From: Orthonyx spaldingii
Taxonomy: Eukaryota > Chordata > Aves > Passeriformes > Orthonychidae
NCBI GenBank assembly: GCA_013397795.1
Contig: VZTJ01002465.1
Span: 716-64,715, forward strand
DNA length: 64,000 nucleotides
Direction of reading: 5' to 3'
A model generated the notes under the pieces. That model was not told the origin of the DNA. It made no database searches and was given only the letters and a program-made list of their open reading frames with translations. The translations under genes were made by a program, and so were the position numbers. This document shows, piece after piece, positions 24,613-36,470 of this stretch; the first letter of the stretch is position 1, and every line of letters begins with the position of its first letter.

Positions 24613-25660
24613 GCTCAATGGTTCCAATCCAGTTTGGATAGACAGTGGCTAAGGGAAAACTTGCACCATTAGGCTTTAATCCATTCACCATCCTGGTGTG
24701 ACCTCACTGGGTGACTGACAGACCAAAGTCAGTCTAGGCCAGGAGAACCTGTCCCCAGCCACCACCAGTGAGGTACCAGCTTCTTTCAATCTGAATACAG
24801 GGCTCCTTGCCACCAGCAGCATCTTATCCCCACTTTGCTGTGGAGGCTCCAGAGGACTGCTCTCCCTGGTTTTACTTTTTAATACTGCAGTTTACTGATG
24901 CTGAAAGTACTTAGCACCAAAGACAAATCTGAGAATAGGACAGACAACAAGCTTCCACTCTCCTGGATGTCTATAGTATCAGGTCTAAACCAAAATATCC
25001 TTGCACTCTACTGAGCAGGGCTACGGTGGGTCTGAAATGCCAACTCTTCTCCAGCATGAGCTTCACATTGAACTGCACACTAATGAAAAACTTACATGTT
25101 TATACACCTTGCTTGCACAGCACGGTGCTTGTAGGCTAGAGGTTCGAGTTCCTTCTTCTGATTCACTCCTTGAGTGAGTCAAACTATTTATTTGAACTCG
25201 AATCCACATGAGGTGCAGAACAGCTCAGGCTTCGGCTCAGTGCCAGCTGCACTCCCATTGTCCACCATATAAAAGTAGGTATCCTGGCACGGACACAGGA
25301 GGTATGAAATACAGAAGATGACAAAACATTGCTTTTGTAAGACACTTGCAGAAAAAAAGAACTAATGCAATAGCAAAAAAAAAAAAGAAAGAAAAAAGAA
25401 AATAAAGAGAAAGACCTATATTTTGCTTTTCTCTCCTGTTGTCCTTTCTCTGGATCCCTTTACCTCTTGCTTTTTTTGAGGTTAAGGACAGAAGAACCAG
25501 CCTTTTTGCATTCAGCCTTTTCTCCATTCCCCACACACTGCTGTATTTAATCCATGCCCTGAAGTTCAGCCAACATCCCTTATTAAATGAAGTTGGCTCT
25601 TCATCTGCTGAACTACAAAAAAAAATTAAAAAGCAATCTTATGAGAAATACAGGGCTTCT
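24613..25660. other. Unique non-coding sequence
   Basis: It holds an A-rich stretch near 25372-25412. A 'ggttcgagttcc' string at 25141-25152 resembles a tRNA B box but has no tRNA around it. No supported gene. Confidence 0.5.
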
Positions 25661-25950
25661 GGGAATCCTAAAATGATTTGTGTTGGAAGGGACCTTAAGG
25701 CTCATCCAGTTCCACCCCTGGCATGGGCAGGGACACGTTCCACTATCCCAGGTTACTCCAAACCCCATCCAAACTGGCTTTGGACACTTCCACGGATTCA
25801 GGGGCAGCCACAGCTTCTCTGGGCACCCTATGCCAGGGCCTCACCACCCTCACAGGGAAGAACATCTCCCCAGTGTCTAATCTAAACCTCTGCTCTGTCA
25901 GTTTAATATTCCTAACGAATATATAAAGGCTCCTTTTCTCTGGACTCCTA
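25661..25950 (-). repeat. CR1 3' end, antisense, about 290 bp
   Basis: It starts 'gggaatcctaaaatgatttgtgttgg' and contains 'ggcatgggcagggacacg' and 'ttctctgggcaccctatgcc'. It ends near 'ctccttttctctggactcc'. Confidence 0.9.
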
Positions 25951-27130
25951 AATTAAAAATCTGTTGGTATAAAGTCAGATCTGGGCTCTCCATCAACTCA
26001 AATCCTCCAGCTGAAAACCAAGCGCATGAAGGAAATCCTCTTGAGCATGCCAGGTGTGTTAGCACCGGACCAATGCACTAAGGTGGCATATCCAAGACTT
26101 GACGCACTTGCACTCTTCCAGGCAAGATGCATTAAAGGTTCCTTGACTCTTTTCTGCAAGAACAAGCCCTGGCCTTGTTGATTGGCACAGCAGATAATTT
26201 CGGTAACTATTTTGCTCATGTAGAAGTTCTCTGTCATTCCAGGTGAGTGGAATATCCCCTGCATCCTACTGCACGAGGGAATTTCTCCCACCAATCCCAC
26301 ATCCAGAAACACCCCATGCATGAGCAGTGACTCACCTAAAGGAATAATGGCAAGGAAGAGCTCCAGGCTTTGGAAAAGGGGGTCCTGGATACACGTTTTG
26401 ACATTTAAGGTATAATACAAATGCACTTTCTCACAAGTAGTATCTGATGAGCTCTGCTAAAGATCACATCCAAGGAGCAACAGTCCCTGGAGTACAGTAG
26501 AATACAAACGGTCTCTAACAGGGTATTTGGCCATTACATCAGCATTAATCCCCTCAGCAGCTAAATTGTGGGAGGCTCATGAAACCTCTCTCTTTTCACT
26601 GTATCAGTGAAAGGTCTTCAGCAATTTCCCTCCAAACAACCGTGCTTTGTAAATAACAGGACCATTCACGGAGTATAATTTTATGACCTCATTCAAGCAA
26701 TTTTAGCCAAATTGTGCTTCCTCTCTTGAAGAGCTGCCTTTGGTGAGGAGAGATTGTTCATGACCACAGAAGCAACAAAAATACGCATTTTTTATTTCCA
26801 CAATCTGGTCTTTTGTTTGTTTGTTTGTTTTTTATTTCCAAAATATCTGCTGTCTGTCAGAATGATGCCTCTCCTCTGACAGAGCCTATAACCATCACTC
26901 AAAGATCATGGCATCTCACAAGAGTTCAGTGGAAAACAAGAGGAAAAACTCCCTGGGTACACAACTGAAGTTTTCATTTGAGAATGGGGGGTGGATTAAC
27001 TGAAAGAAAAGTAAATAAGCTCTAAGGTCTCAGCTCTCTGCTGGTACAAGCAGGTGCAAATTCCAACACAGAGCCAAAGCCACATCCACGCCCATCTCTC
27101 TGAAGGCAGCAGGAAGACTGCAGGAAATAA
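25951..27130. other. Unique non-coding sequence with a (TTTG)n run
   Basis: There is a short TTTG repeat at about 26811-26830. A minus-strand frame of 142 codons (25998-26426) has no family resemblance and no flanking splice support, so it is not called a gene. Confidence 0.5.
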
Positions 27131-27278
27131 CATCATAGAATGGGTTGGGTTGGAAGGCACCTTAAAGATCATCTCATTCCAAGCCCCTGCCATGGGCAGG
27201 GACACCTTCCACTATCCCAAGTTGCTCCAAGCCCCATCCAACCTGGCCTGGAACACTTCCAGGGATGGGGCAGCCGCA
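27131..27278 (-). repeat. CR1 3' end, antisense, about 150 bp
   Basis: It starts 'catcatagaatgggttggg', contains 'tgccatgggcagggacacc', and is cut just after 'acttccagggatggggcagcc'. Confidence 0.9.
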
Positions 27279-28169
27279 GGGTGTGAGTGCACACTAGGAT
27301 GTAGGGAAGAGTGCTTTAATCACTAGGCTGAAAAGGGGCAAAATATACTTTAAAATTAAGGTGGAACAGGTCTAATGTGGTCTGACAGGAAAATGAAGAC
27401 GTAGTTATCCTGGATTTATGCCCCCTTGCTTCCCCAGTGTTGTCCTACATCTGCATCCCTCTGCCTGTCTCCTCTCACACGGTGAACTCTTCAGGATGGT
27501 GATTGCATTCTGCATTCTCTCACCCTGGCAGGACCTATCTACAGAGAAGAGGCTGACCCCCCATCTGCTATCTCCTTTCCATCCCAAAACTTAACATCAG
27601 GTTTTGCTTTACACTAAGCTCTGCATCTTAAGTAATTCCATGTCATCCCATTCCACTTGCCACAAACACTGTCACAATCAAAGCATAAAAAGGAAGTAAG
27701 AAATAGAGATGGAGAGAGAGAGAGAGATCCCCTCCAGCATGTGTCTGAGACAGGAACCATTCATGTGCCTGTAGACCAGCAGAAAGGAACCCACCAGCTG
27801 AAGAAGGCACACCAAAATGACAGCATGAGGGATTTTTAAGAACAAAAATGAGAGGAAAACCATGGCCATGATACAAGCAACTGCTTTCCAAGTTACTGAA
27901 GACAGAATAAGAAAAAGAGAACAGTTTCTTGTCTGGCCTCTGCCTGCAGTAGGCCAGCAACAGACTTGAACAAAACTCTGGTTGCATTCCAGGTCTGATG
28001 CATTTAGGGAAGATGTGTGCTGTCCCTAAAAGACCCTGCCACCCCAGGCACAGCACACACTGTCACAGACACCCTTTGGCTCTGACAGTTACTGAATTTA
28101 CTAAAAAGATTAAGCAAAACTGCACTTCCCAGCAACTTCCCTTCTCTGATGGCATCACTGGAGACCCCA
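27279..28169. other. Unique non-coding sequence with a short (GA)n run
   Basis: There is a GA dinucleotide run at about 27707-27727. No gene or dispersed repeat is recognised. Confidence 0.5.
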
Positions 28170-28265
28170 CTTGTGCATTAATTCAGAGGCACATTACCTA
28201 TTAATTAGAGGACACTATTATGCAAATAATGAAAATTAATTAAACTCTCACTTATTAATCTAATA
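28170..28265. promoter_or_regulatory. Candidate homeodomain/POU binding cluster
   Basis: About 95 bp packed with ATTAAT/TTAATTA cores plus an octamer ATGCAAAT inside 'ttatgcaaataatg'. 'aaattaattaaac' follows closely. Such dense homeobox-plus-octamer sites are typical of developmental enhancers. Binding and conservation are inferred, not shown. Confidence 0.3.
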
Positions 28266-28616
28266 CAGTCTCTTCCTTGCTGTTCTCCAATACACCCCAG
28301 GCAAGCAGCTACAATTTTTTAACTATAAAAGTGACAGTCTGTGGGCTGACACGTCTTTAAAAGATGTCTTTAATATCAAAATAAAGTAAAACTGCCTCAT
28401 CTCCTGAGTACAACTGCAATAACGAGACGTTAAACCCAATCTCTCCCAGCCTGCTGGGTTGAGGGAGATTTGATGTTTCCTTCCCAAAAACCTCATCCTT
28501 CTCCTAGGAGGCTGCTTCTCCCCACTGAGCATATCTAGGCATTAACAGTCCTGGCTTGATGTTTCTCTGGCTTTCACCCAAATCACGTTTATGGGAAACA
28601 CAGAGCTCCTGGGAAG
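28266..28616. other. Unique non-coding sequence
   Basis: I see nothing recognisable here. Confidence 0.5.
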
Positions 28617-28783
28617 CACAGAATCATAGAATTTTGAGTTGGAAGGGATCTTTAAAGGTCATCTAGTCCAATATCCCTGCCATGGGCAGGGACATCTTCA
28701 ACCACATCAGGCTCAGACTCCTGCCTGAAATGGTCTTGAATATTTTCAGGGATGGGGCATCCACCATTTCTCCAGGCAACATC
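28617..28783 (-). repeat. CR1 3' end, antisense (diverged)
   Basis: It starts 'cacagaatcatagaattttgag' and continues 'gttggaagggatctttaaagg', 'gccatgggcagggacatcttcaacc' and 'ttttcagggatggggcatccacc'. It belongs to the same type as the copy at 31.6 kb. Confidence 0.87.
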
Positions 28784-30574
28784 AGGAGGCACCATTGTAT
28801 CCCTCTTCTTCCTCCTCCAGCAGCTACATCTCTGCCTAACAGCAACCTGTGTTGTAGGGAGCAGAAGGTACCTCCTAAACTACAGCCTCCTCCTGAGATG
28901 CACCACCTCCTCTGACTGCCACGTCTTGTCATGCTTGTGTGCATGCTCTACACCACGCCACAGACAAGCAACACAACACCGAGACAATTTTCAAGAGCCA
29001 CACTTACTGTCACTGTGGCTAATCACCCTCTGGCTTCCATTTTACCCCTTGCATTTCTTTTTCCTACCGGACAGGGCCCTCGTTCTTCCCAGGCTGTGTG
29101 TGCAGAGCCAGGACACGGCCAGCAGGGCTGGGAGTGCTCTTCCTCACCAATGTCATTGTCCGCCAGCGCGGGGGACGGGGTGCCTTGTTTTGCAGTTCTT
29201 GATGTGACTCAGAACAGCCTGGGAATCACACTTGGAATAAGTGATTAAAAACCCTGACTACTCCTCCATTACCACACAAGGGCAACGCTCAGCACTGCAC
29301 CCTTCTAAATGAGAGCAAAATGAGAAGAACTGAGAGCTGGTACTCCTCCAGACTGTTCCCTGGGTATGTGGAGGTGGGAATAAGGACGGGGAAAACCCTC
29401 AGAAGGAAAACACCAGCATACATTTAATCATTCTCTGAACACCAGCACAGAGTCACCTCCTTCAAAAAACCGTTCTCCAAGATGCCAGCCTCCTCCTGGC
29501 CAGTAACTGCAAGCAAAAAAAAAGGCAGTTTGGAAAAAACAGAAAGGCACTGCAGGCATTTTGAAATGGAAGTGCCCAGATCTTCAATCATATGTTATAT
29601 ATTAAACACTAAAATACGCAGTTTGGATTTTCTTGGTAGGGAGGGAATCCTGGTGGGAAGAAGGAAACAGGATTTCAGGGGAGGAAATACAGAGCAAAGG
29701 AAAGGTTTGAAGGGGAAGGGAGGAGGCCCCTTGACTAGAAGCAAAAAACTACAGCAAAATAAACTTTCTCAGATGGTCTCCTGGAGATTTGTGGCCTGAA
29801 ATTCCAGCCACCTCCACCCACAGACGAGTGAAGAGCTGGAGAAGCAGAGACCTGAAAGATCCACTCTCAGCAGTCTGTGACCACGGGCATCAGCTGCATT
29901 ACAAATCACAAGCAGTATCTTGGCCAATTCCCCTCTATTTTTCTAAAAAGCCCCACACTGTTGCAGCCCCCTATTTCCAGGTGCTTCATAAACCTCCCAG
30001 AGCTTGGGAGAAAAGTATTGTCTCTGCTTCCCCAGTTGGAAAAAACAGCTTGGGAATTCAATTAGCATATAAGAATGCTCAAGCCTATGTGCTTGAGTCT
30101 CCCAGATGGAATTAACTCATGGGCTTCACAGCTGAGGACCAGGTAAACAAGAGATTCCAGCCCTTATTTAGGTACCCACCAAAATCAATTTCACATATCT
30201 CAGCCTCGAGTGGCTTGGTCAAGGCCATGCATGGAGCCTGAGAAGAAATTAACTGTGAAGAACCCAAAGAAGATTTAAAAGGGAGAATAAAAGCACTTTC
30301 CTTCCCAGATCTGAATTACTTCGCTTCAATCCAAGCCTGTTCTGTCCTGAAGCACGAATTCACCCATAGAGCAGCTGGACCTCAAGCCTTGCCCTTTGCT
30401 CATCAGCCCAAATGAGCACCTGCACAACATGGAGCTCCAGCCTCCTGGCAGAACGGACTGAGCTGTGTCCTCCTGCCTTGGCTGCCAATTCCATACCCCA
30501 ACTCCTTTCTTTCTGGAGCCATTCCCACCTCCCACCAGCTACCCTGTACACAGTGATGATACAACATCCCAGTG
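28784..30574. other. Unique non-coding sequence
   Basis: No gene is supported. The first 80 bp may be a decayed continuation of the CR1 copy upstream. Confidence 0.45.
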
Positions 30575-30775
30575 GGATCACAGAATCAGGTTGGAAAAGA
30601 GCTCCCAGACCACTGAGTCCAACCTGTGCCCGATCTCCACCTTGTCACCCAGCCCAGAGAACTGAGTGCCATGTCCAGGCATTCCTTGGACACCTCCAGG
30701 GTGGGGACTCCAGACCTCCCTGGGCAGCCCCTTCTAATGTCTGATCGCCCTCTCCATGTCGATGGACATTCCTTG
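30575..30775 (-). repeat. CR1 3' end, antisense (older subfamily)
   Basis: It starts 'gggatcacagaatcaggttgg' and contains 'gagtccaacctgtgcccg' and 'gacacctccagggtggggactcc'. It is the same subfamily type as the copy at 6.4 kb. Confidence 0.85.
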
Positions 30776-31558
30776 GCTATAATGAGGTTGACTGGATGAC
30801 CAGTAGTCTAAGGCTCCCTATCTCCTTTTCACTGCCCAAAAATTCCTCACCTCCTCCCTTCCAGGTGATTGTCCCACCCATGCCAATCCATCACTGTCTT
30901 CTATAAAGTTTTCAAGGATCAAAGTAGCAAACTTTGGGGCTCGTTGTATTTGAGGAGAAAGAGGAAAATCAAAGCCATTTGTTGTTTTGAATTTGGTATT
31001 TTGTGCAAGTTTTATGAGGCAACAGTCTAAATAGTTAGTGCAAGTCAGGATCATTTCACTGCAGACCTTAAAATCTTTCACCTCCTTAAGGATGGAAACA
31101 TCAGAAGAACCACAACTACTGGCTTTGGGCATTGGCTGAATGTTGTATCCTTACAATTCCCTGCCCATACTACAGAGATGTCCACAGATTTTGCCAAGAG
31201 GGGATATTATCATGCTAGGCCAGCTACTACTTCTTCACTTGCAACATCAAAAACAATCCCTGCCCTGGAAAAGCAGAGAGATGCTCCACAAGAAAGGTAG
31301 TGGAAACACAAAACCTGGAGAGACCGGTTGTGGTCACACAGGCAGGCAGCAGCCAAAAGAGGAAAACACCCCAGTGCCCCCCCAGGGAACCCTCACCTCC
31401 TGGGATGAATTATAGCCCTCAACATCAGCTTTTTGATACTTGTCCTCAACTTACTTCCACAAGCTGACCTGTCTGTAGTTACCTGTTCTGCAGGAAACAT
31501 GGAGGTCAGCAGCATTCCCAGTTGCAAGTAAGAGCTGAACGATGCCACGATCCAGAAG
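30776..31558. other. Unique non-coding sequence
   Basis: I see nothing recognisable here. Confidence 0.5.
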
Positions 31559-31948
31559 AAATCATAGATGGGTTGGAGTTGGAAGTGGCATCTAAAAGTC
31601 ATCTAATTCAACCCCCTGTCATGAACAGGGACATCTTCAACTAGATCTTGTTGCTCAGAGCCCCATTCAATTTGGTCTTGAATGTTTCCAGGGATGGAGC
31701 ACGCATTACGTCTCTGGGCAGCCTGTGCCAGCGCTCCATCAGCCTCACTGTAAAAACCTTCACCCATACGTCCACTTTAAACAGACCCTCTTTAGTTTAA
31801 AACTTCTACCTCTTGTCCTATTGCAACAGGCCCTGCTAAGGACTCTGTCCCCATCTTTCATGAGGACCCTTCAGGCATTGGAAGGGGCTTTAAGGTCTCC
31901 CTGGAGAGAGGCTGAACCCTCCCAGCTCTCCCAGCCTTTTCCCACGGC
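31559..31948 (-). repeat. CR1 fragment, antisense, about 390 bp
   Basis: It starts 'aaatcatagatgggttggag' and runs through 'ctctgggcagcctgtgccagc', 'ctcttgtcctattgcaacagg' and 'ggtctccctggagagaggctg'. It is the last of the eight antisense copies from 22.5 kb onward. Confidence 0.92.
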
Positions 31949-32011
31949 ATCATCTGCTCCACCTTATCTCAGTCCCCTGCAAGCCAAGGTGATCTCAGCA
32001 AGCTCCAGCAC

Positions 32012-32065
32012 GTGTTTTCAAAGGTTACACCCTGGTGGTAAATGCTATGCCTTGTGCAGTTCAGT
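32012..32065 (+). repeat. Left arm of a perfect 54-bp inverted repeat
   Basis: These 54 bases, starting 'gtgttttcaaaggttacacc', recur with no mismatch in reverse complement at 34444-34497, 2378 bp away. The match stops abruptly at both ends. It is not CR1 or part of the LTR type seen here. Possible explanations are terminal repeats of a small DNA transposon, two copies of an unknown short repeat, or a local inverted duplication. Confidence 0.9.
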
Positions 32066-34443
32066 GGGACAGTGGCAGTGGGACACATCATGGTCTGTGT
32101 GCTGGGGCAGTGGTCCAATATGAATAAAGAAGTGTGTGCAGTGGTGCTTCTGTGTGCCTTTGTGATTGTGAGAGCACAGACTGCGCAGCCATCTCCTCCC
32201 AGACTCACGCCAGCACCTGCCCTTCTCCTCCAACACCGAGCACAGCCCTGCCAGGATGTAAACCCACACCAAACCCAACGCCTTCATCGCTCAGCTTTGT
32301 CCTTCTGCGTTCGCACCACAAAATGGGAAACAGCCTTGAAATAATGACAGTAATTACAGTTTGGTAGGTCTTATAAGTAGCAGTGAAACACAGCCCTCCT
32401 CTTCATGACATTCCCAGTATAATATGTCACAACAAATGGCCCGAGGGAAATCTGTGGAGTTGGATGTAAATATGTTTATGTGCTCATGATAAAGCTTCTC
32501 AGTACTTACTGTCCACTGCCAAAAAACTGGGCTGCTTCCCATTGCTTGCATCTCTACCCAAGCATGCATCCTCATCTGTTTTACACCAGGAGCCCAGCAA
32601 AATCCACCTGCTCCTAGGAGTATTTATGACTTTCCACTGAAAGAGGGCTATGTTCCTTTTCTGTTCCATTTAAAATAAAATAAAAAATTAGAGAGTGGAC
32701 AGGCAGCAAGGAATTTCTGAGGTTTGACAGCCCATAATCAGAGATGAACTCTCCTGAAATAGAAGGAAACAAGCAGGAAACAAGCCCCTGAACTGCTCCC
32801 CGTTCAATTTTAGCAAGCAAACCAGGTGAGCACAGCAACTGCTATTTACCCTCTGAGTCACGGGAAACAGCACCCAGAACAGATGCCTTGCCAAAGCTCT
32901 GCAAGACTAAAAAAAAAAAAAAAAAAATTATACAAACAATTTGAAGAAAGTCTTAGGGCTTGCACATTCCCTGTGAAATCCAGGCTTGGGATAACGAAGA
33001 GCTCTAGGGCTGAGGTCAGGCTGCTGCGGAGCACCTGCACTGAGCAATGCATCATTGACCAAATTCTGCTCTGGGCGTCAAAGCCCCACAGTCGTCACCG
33101 GCTGCACAGTCTGGCCCAGTAACCAGTAATTTCCCTGTAATCAGAAGCAACAGGGCGAGAGTTTTAGTGGCCATGCATAATGCATGTCCTCTGGCATGGC
33201 TGGAGGAGCGGGAGATGAGCACCACAGTTGGCTATGCCAGCCACTGGACACCCCAAAAACCACAGAAGAGCTCCAAGTGCACTGTAACACCCCAAGGCTC
33301 CCCTCTCTCTCTGCTACCAGCTTCCTCCCCACATTCCCCATGCAGCAGTCACACACGGATGGTTTCACTGTGTCTGGTACTTACCTGCTCGTGGGCATCT
33401 GCTGCTCCTCAGCCTGGATGAGGGCTGAGTGTATTGTTCACACACATTCCCCACTCTCTCACTGAGTATGGAAAAAGTCAGTTGAATAGTTTATCAGCTG
33501 TAAGCACCACTCACTTTTCCAGGTATGACACACCCCACACTCAGAAGTCTGTGGTAGTTTCACAACACTCTATGAAAATGCTCCCTTGCAGCCCGTTGCT
33601 GCTACTTTCCTTCCCATTCCCCCTTACCAATCCACCACCGACCTCATCCTCATCCCAGCTACCTTCCTGCCATCCAGCCTTCAGTACACACCCCCAGACA
33701 TCAAGGTCCAGCCCTCACGCCAGCTGGGACGTTCCCCTCCTTATCCCCACATGCAGGGAAGCTGCTTTTATTCTGTTCATTTTCCCTCATGTATTCTTCC
33801 ACAGCTCACTTTGATCCCTCCCTTACTGCACTCTTGGTCCTTCCCTAAAAATCCCAGTAAGTTTTAGACATCCCTGGAAACTTCTGAGAGCGTCTTATAG
33901 CAAGTTTTACATAATCCCAAAACACTCTTCTCCCTAAAACTATAATAAACTCACTCCACCAAGGGCAAGCAAGCCCTTTAGCTCATGGCCTTCCAGAAAG
34001 AGACTTCCTCACCTGGATACCCATGGGTGGGTTTCATTCCAGGGCCAAGGTTCTACCAGGTCCCTTCCACATGCGGAGTCACAACTCCACTGGCACAGAA
34101 GCCAAACTGGGATTACAAACAGGGACGCCCTCCTCTGTTTTATATCAAAAAGGCACAGGACTGAGACCAGAAACCATCCCCACCTGTCTGGGACACCAGC
34201 CACAATGCCATCAGGTCACACTTGGCCACACCATGGTGAAGCAGAAGCTCCTTCAAAAGGTTCCTGTAAACCAAGGATACTCATTGTGGCAGCTGCAACC
34301 CAAGCTACAGCAGCAGGAACTTTCTGCTGGAAAAGGGCAGCCAATGAAACTCCCCTGAAATGGTGGTTAGGTCCTACTGCAGCCAAAATATCTGGGTTTG
34401 TCTGAAAGGAGGACTATCCACAATCACATAAATATCAGCCCTG
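32066..34443. other. Loop between the 54-bp inverted repeats
   Basis: About 2.4 kb of mixed-composition DNA. There is an A-run at 32909-32927. No transposase-like frame is recognised. The longest frames (about 80-126 codons) are not conserved-looking. No CR1 copies lie inside. Confidence 0.5.
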
Positions 34444-34497
34444 ACTGAACTGCACAAGGCATAGCATTTACCACCAGGGTGTAACCTTTGAAAACAC
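34444..34497 (-). repeat. Right arm of a perfect 54-bp inverted repeat
   Basis: This is the exact reverse complement of 32012-32065. Its flanks share no obvious target-site duplication with the left arm. A short 'ctcc' lies next to both outer edges, but at different offsets. Confidence 0.9.
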
Positions 34498-35951
34498 CTC
34501 CTTCAAGTGATCAGAGCTGAGCACACCCCGTGCCATCACTGCTGGAAGAGGATCAGGTGAAATCACGACAGAGCTACCAAACAAACAAGTGAATGGAGCA
34601 CTTGGAGAGCACTGGGTGCTTTCCAGTCCAACCTCAAGCCAAGACCAGTGGTGGGAGCAAGGAGAGCACCAAGATTTGAGGTTGCTGAAGCAGAGCAGAC
34701 CAGATAGCCAACATCAAGTGATGTTTGCTACTGCAAATCTGCCAGCAAAGAAAGAGAAAGCCCACCTGATATACGCCTGGGGCAGTGAGACTCAGCACAT
34801 CTGGGGAAGGTCGGCAGTCAGCAAGTGGGAGAGAGGAGTGCAGATGGCACAAATTGGGACCTACTGGAAAATGTGTGCAAGACATTTGTCACAGAAAACA
34901 GGATCTCTAACAACAGTCCTCTTTGTGCAGACAGCTTTAAGTGTTGCTCAGGTGATCTGTTTTCAAAAATTTCACTCAAAGTCAAGGTTTGCCGTTGGGA
35001 AGGAAGACTGATGTATTTCTGCCCTTGCTCAGGCTACATGTCTCTGCTCAGAGGACGGGAAACAAGAGCCTTCCCACACCACCAACAGCATCTCTTGCTC
35101 TTTGCCCTTCTCTGTTCTGAACCTGTGCAACCTGGCAGGTATCACACACTTTTTCAATCCCTCTCTCACCTACCCAGCTGCAAGGGGTGAGCCCCATGCA
35201 TCCACTGGGGTGCAAGATCCTGGAATGATCTTGGTCAGAGCCTGTGGTTTGCATAAATAAATTGATGGAGACCCAAAGAGTAGAAGGGGATTTCAGAGGG
35301 GAAAAACCCGGTGACAGATCTACAGCTTGAGTGATCTTCACCAGGCTCTGCCACTGTCACCAGCCAAGGACCTTCTCCCAGGACTTGGGGCCACCATGAG
35401 CTCTTCCTTTGCATGTTCCTCCCCACTCTCAGGAGCAGTGGGGTTTACAGGCACAAACACCTCTGGGTCCCCAGAAAAGACAGAAGTTTTGAGAAGTGCA
35501 CCACACCTCCAAAACACCTGTGTCCTTCACCCCATCTCATGTCCTGGCACCCAACACGCACAAAATGTCCATGCTGTCCATGCCAGAACCCAGCATGCAC
35601 AAAATACAACTTCAAGTCCAAAAAACACACTATTACCTAAACCCTCTATCCCCTCCCCATATACTGAGCAGATCGCAGGCATCACTCCCCAGTCTGGTAC
35701 TGGGCTATAGGGCTTAAACTTTATGGCCTCAAAACCAACATTTTAAATCGAAAAGAGGAGGTGGAGGTGCATGACAACATGCCGAGCCCCAACCTGTGTG
35801 CTCCTACACTCAAGGAAATCTCACCTGAATCCTTACATAAACCCACCCAAGCCCGCAGGTGCACCAAGAAAATTACAACAAAAACTGATAAACTGAAAAT
35901 AAAACCTGAGAAAATTAAAATTAAACCTACAAAAATTAAAATGCAAACTAC
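34498..35951. other. Unique non-coding sequence
   Basis: No recognisable gene. A plus-strand frame of 140 codons (34589-35011) resembles nothing I know. An A/C-rich stretch at 35860-35945 is low-complexity. Confidence 0.45.
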
Positions 35952-36076
35952 CTCCTGCAATGTGGAATGATGGCTCCCTGGATCAGTTGCAGTACATCCT
36001 CGGGAGTTTTTGGGGAGGACACCTCCACGTCAGCAAACAACCAACCGTATCGAAATGACTGCACCCCATCTTCTGC
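35952..36076 (-). CDS. Weak candidate internal exon, unknown protein
   Basis: Read on the minus strand, a 'cttttgcag' acceptor opens a 125-bp segment in phase 0. It encodes AEDGVQSFRYGW, later TPEDVLQLIQGAI, and closes at a GTAGTT donor. The amino-acid mix looks natural. The donor is not strong, the polypyrimidine tract is poor, and the frame stays open well upstream. The phase does not fit directly onto the 55.6-kb exon, and the segment lies beyond the putative terminal exon at 37.6 kb. It may be a chance open segment, an exon of another isoform, or part of another gene. Confidence 0.25.
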
Positions 36077-36229
36077 CTGCAAAAGCTCCGGCTGGTGGGA
36101 TTTTTTTTTCCTACAGCAGTTTGACTCAGAGGTCTGGCCAGACTCACAGCTCTCAAACTCGTTTAATAAATCATCTCCTAACCCCGCCCAGAAGCAAAAG
36201 GCAAATCTCTGTCTCCTAGGCACCTCCTG

Positions 36230-36470
36230 ATTGGACTAACGTGCCTCTTGCTAATGACCCTGCGAGGAATAGCACGGCTCGAGTGACGTGTTTATGAAGA
36301 TAAATATTTTAACTTCACAGTTTAGCACTGTAAACTTGTTCCAGCCAGAGAGTCTCTTTAAGTTGGTTCCAGGAGAAAATGTCTCGATAATTAAATTTTT
36401 TTTTTTTTAAAGCTATGAAATATTAATTGCAGTGAAATACGTGGCATGTCTTTCAGGTGCAATTAGTAGC
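36230..36470. promoter_or_regulatory. Possible conserved non-coding element
   Basis: It combines a CRE-like TGACGTG, forkhead-like 'tgtttatgaagataaatat', and 'gctaatgaccctgcgagg'. It holds no repeat signature. A T-run (36400-36410) follows. The regulatory call is inference from motif density. Confidence 0.22.

Noticed and set aside
25095..25165. tRNA-like B box (ggttcgagttcc)
   Set aside because: No cloverleaf can be drawn. The A box, anticodon stem and acceptor stem are missing.
25998..26426. 142-codon minus-strand frame
   Set aside because: It is open by chance. No family resemblance, no acceptor/donor pair, and it sits between CR1 fragments.
32066..34443. Transposase gene between the 54-bp inverted repeats
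   Set aside because: No frame longer than about 126 codons and no recognisable transposase motif. If this is a transposon, it is non-autonomous.
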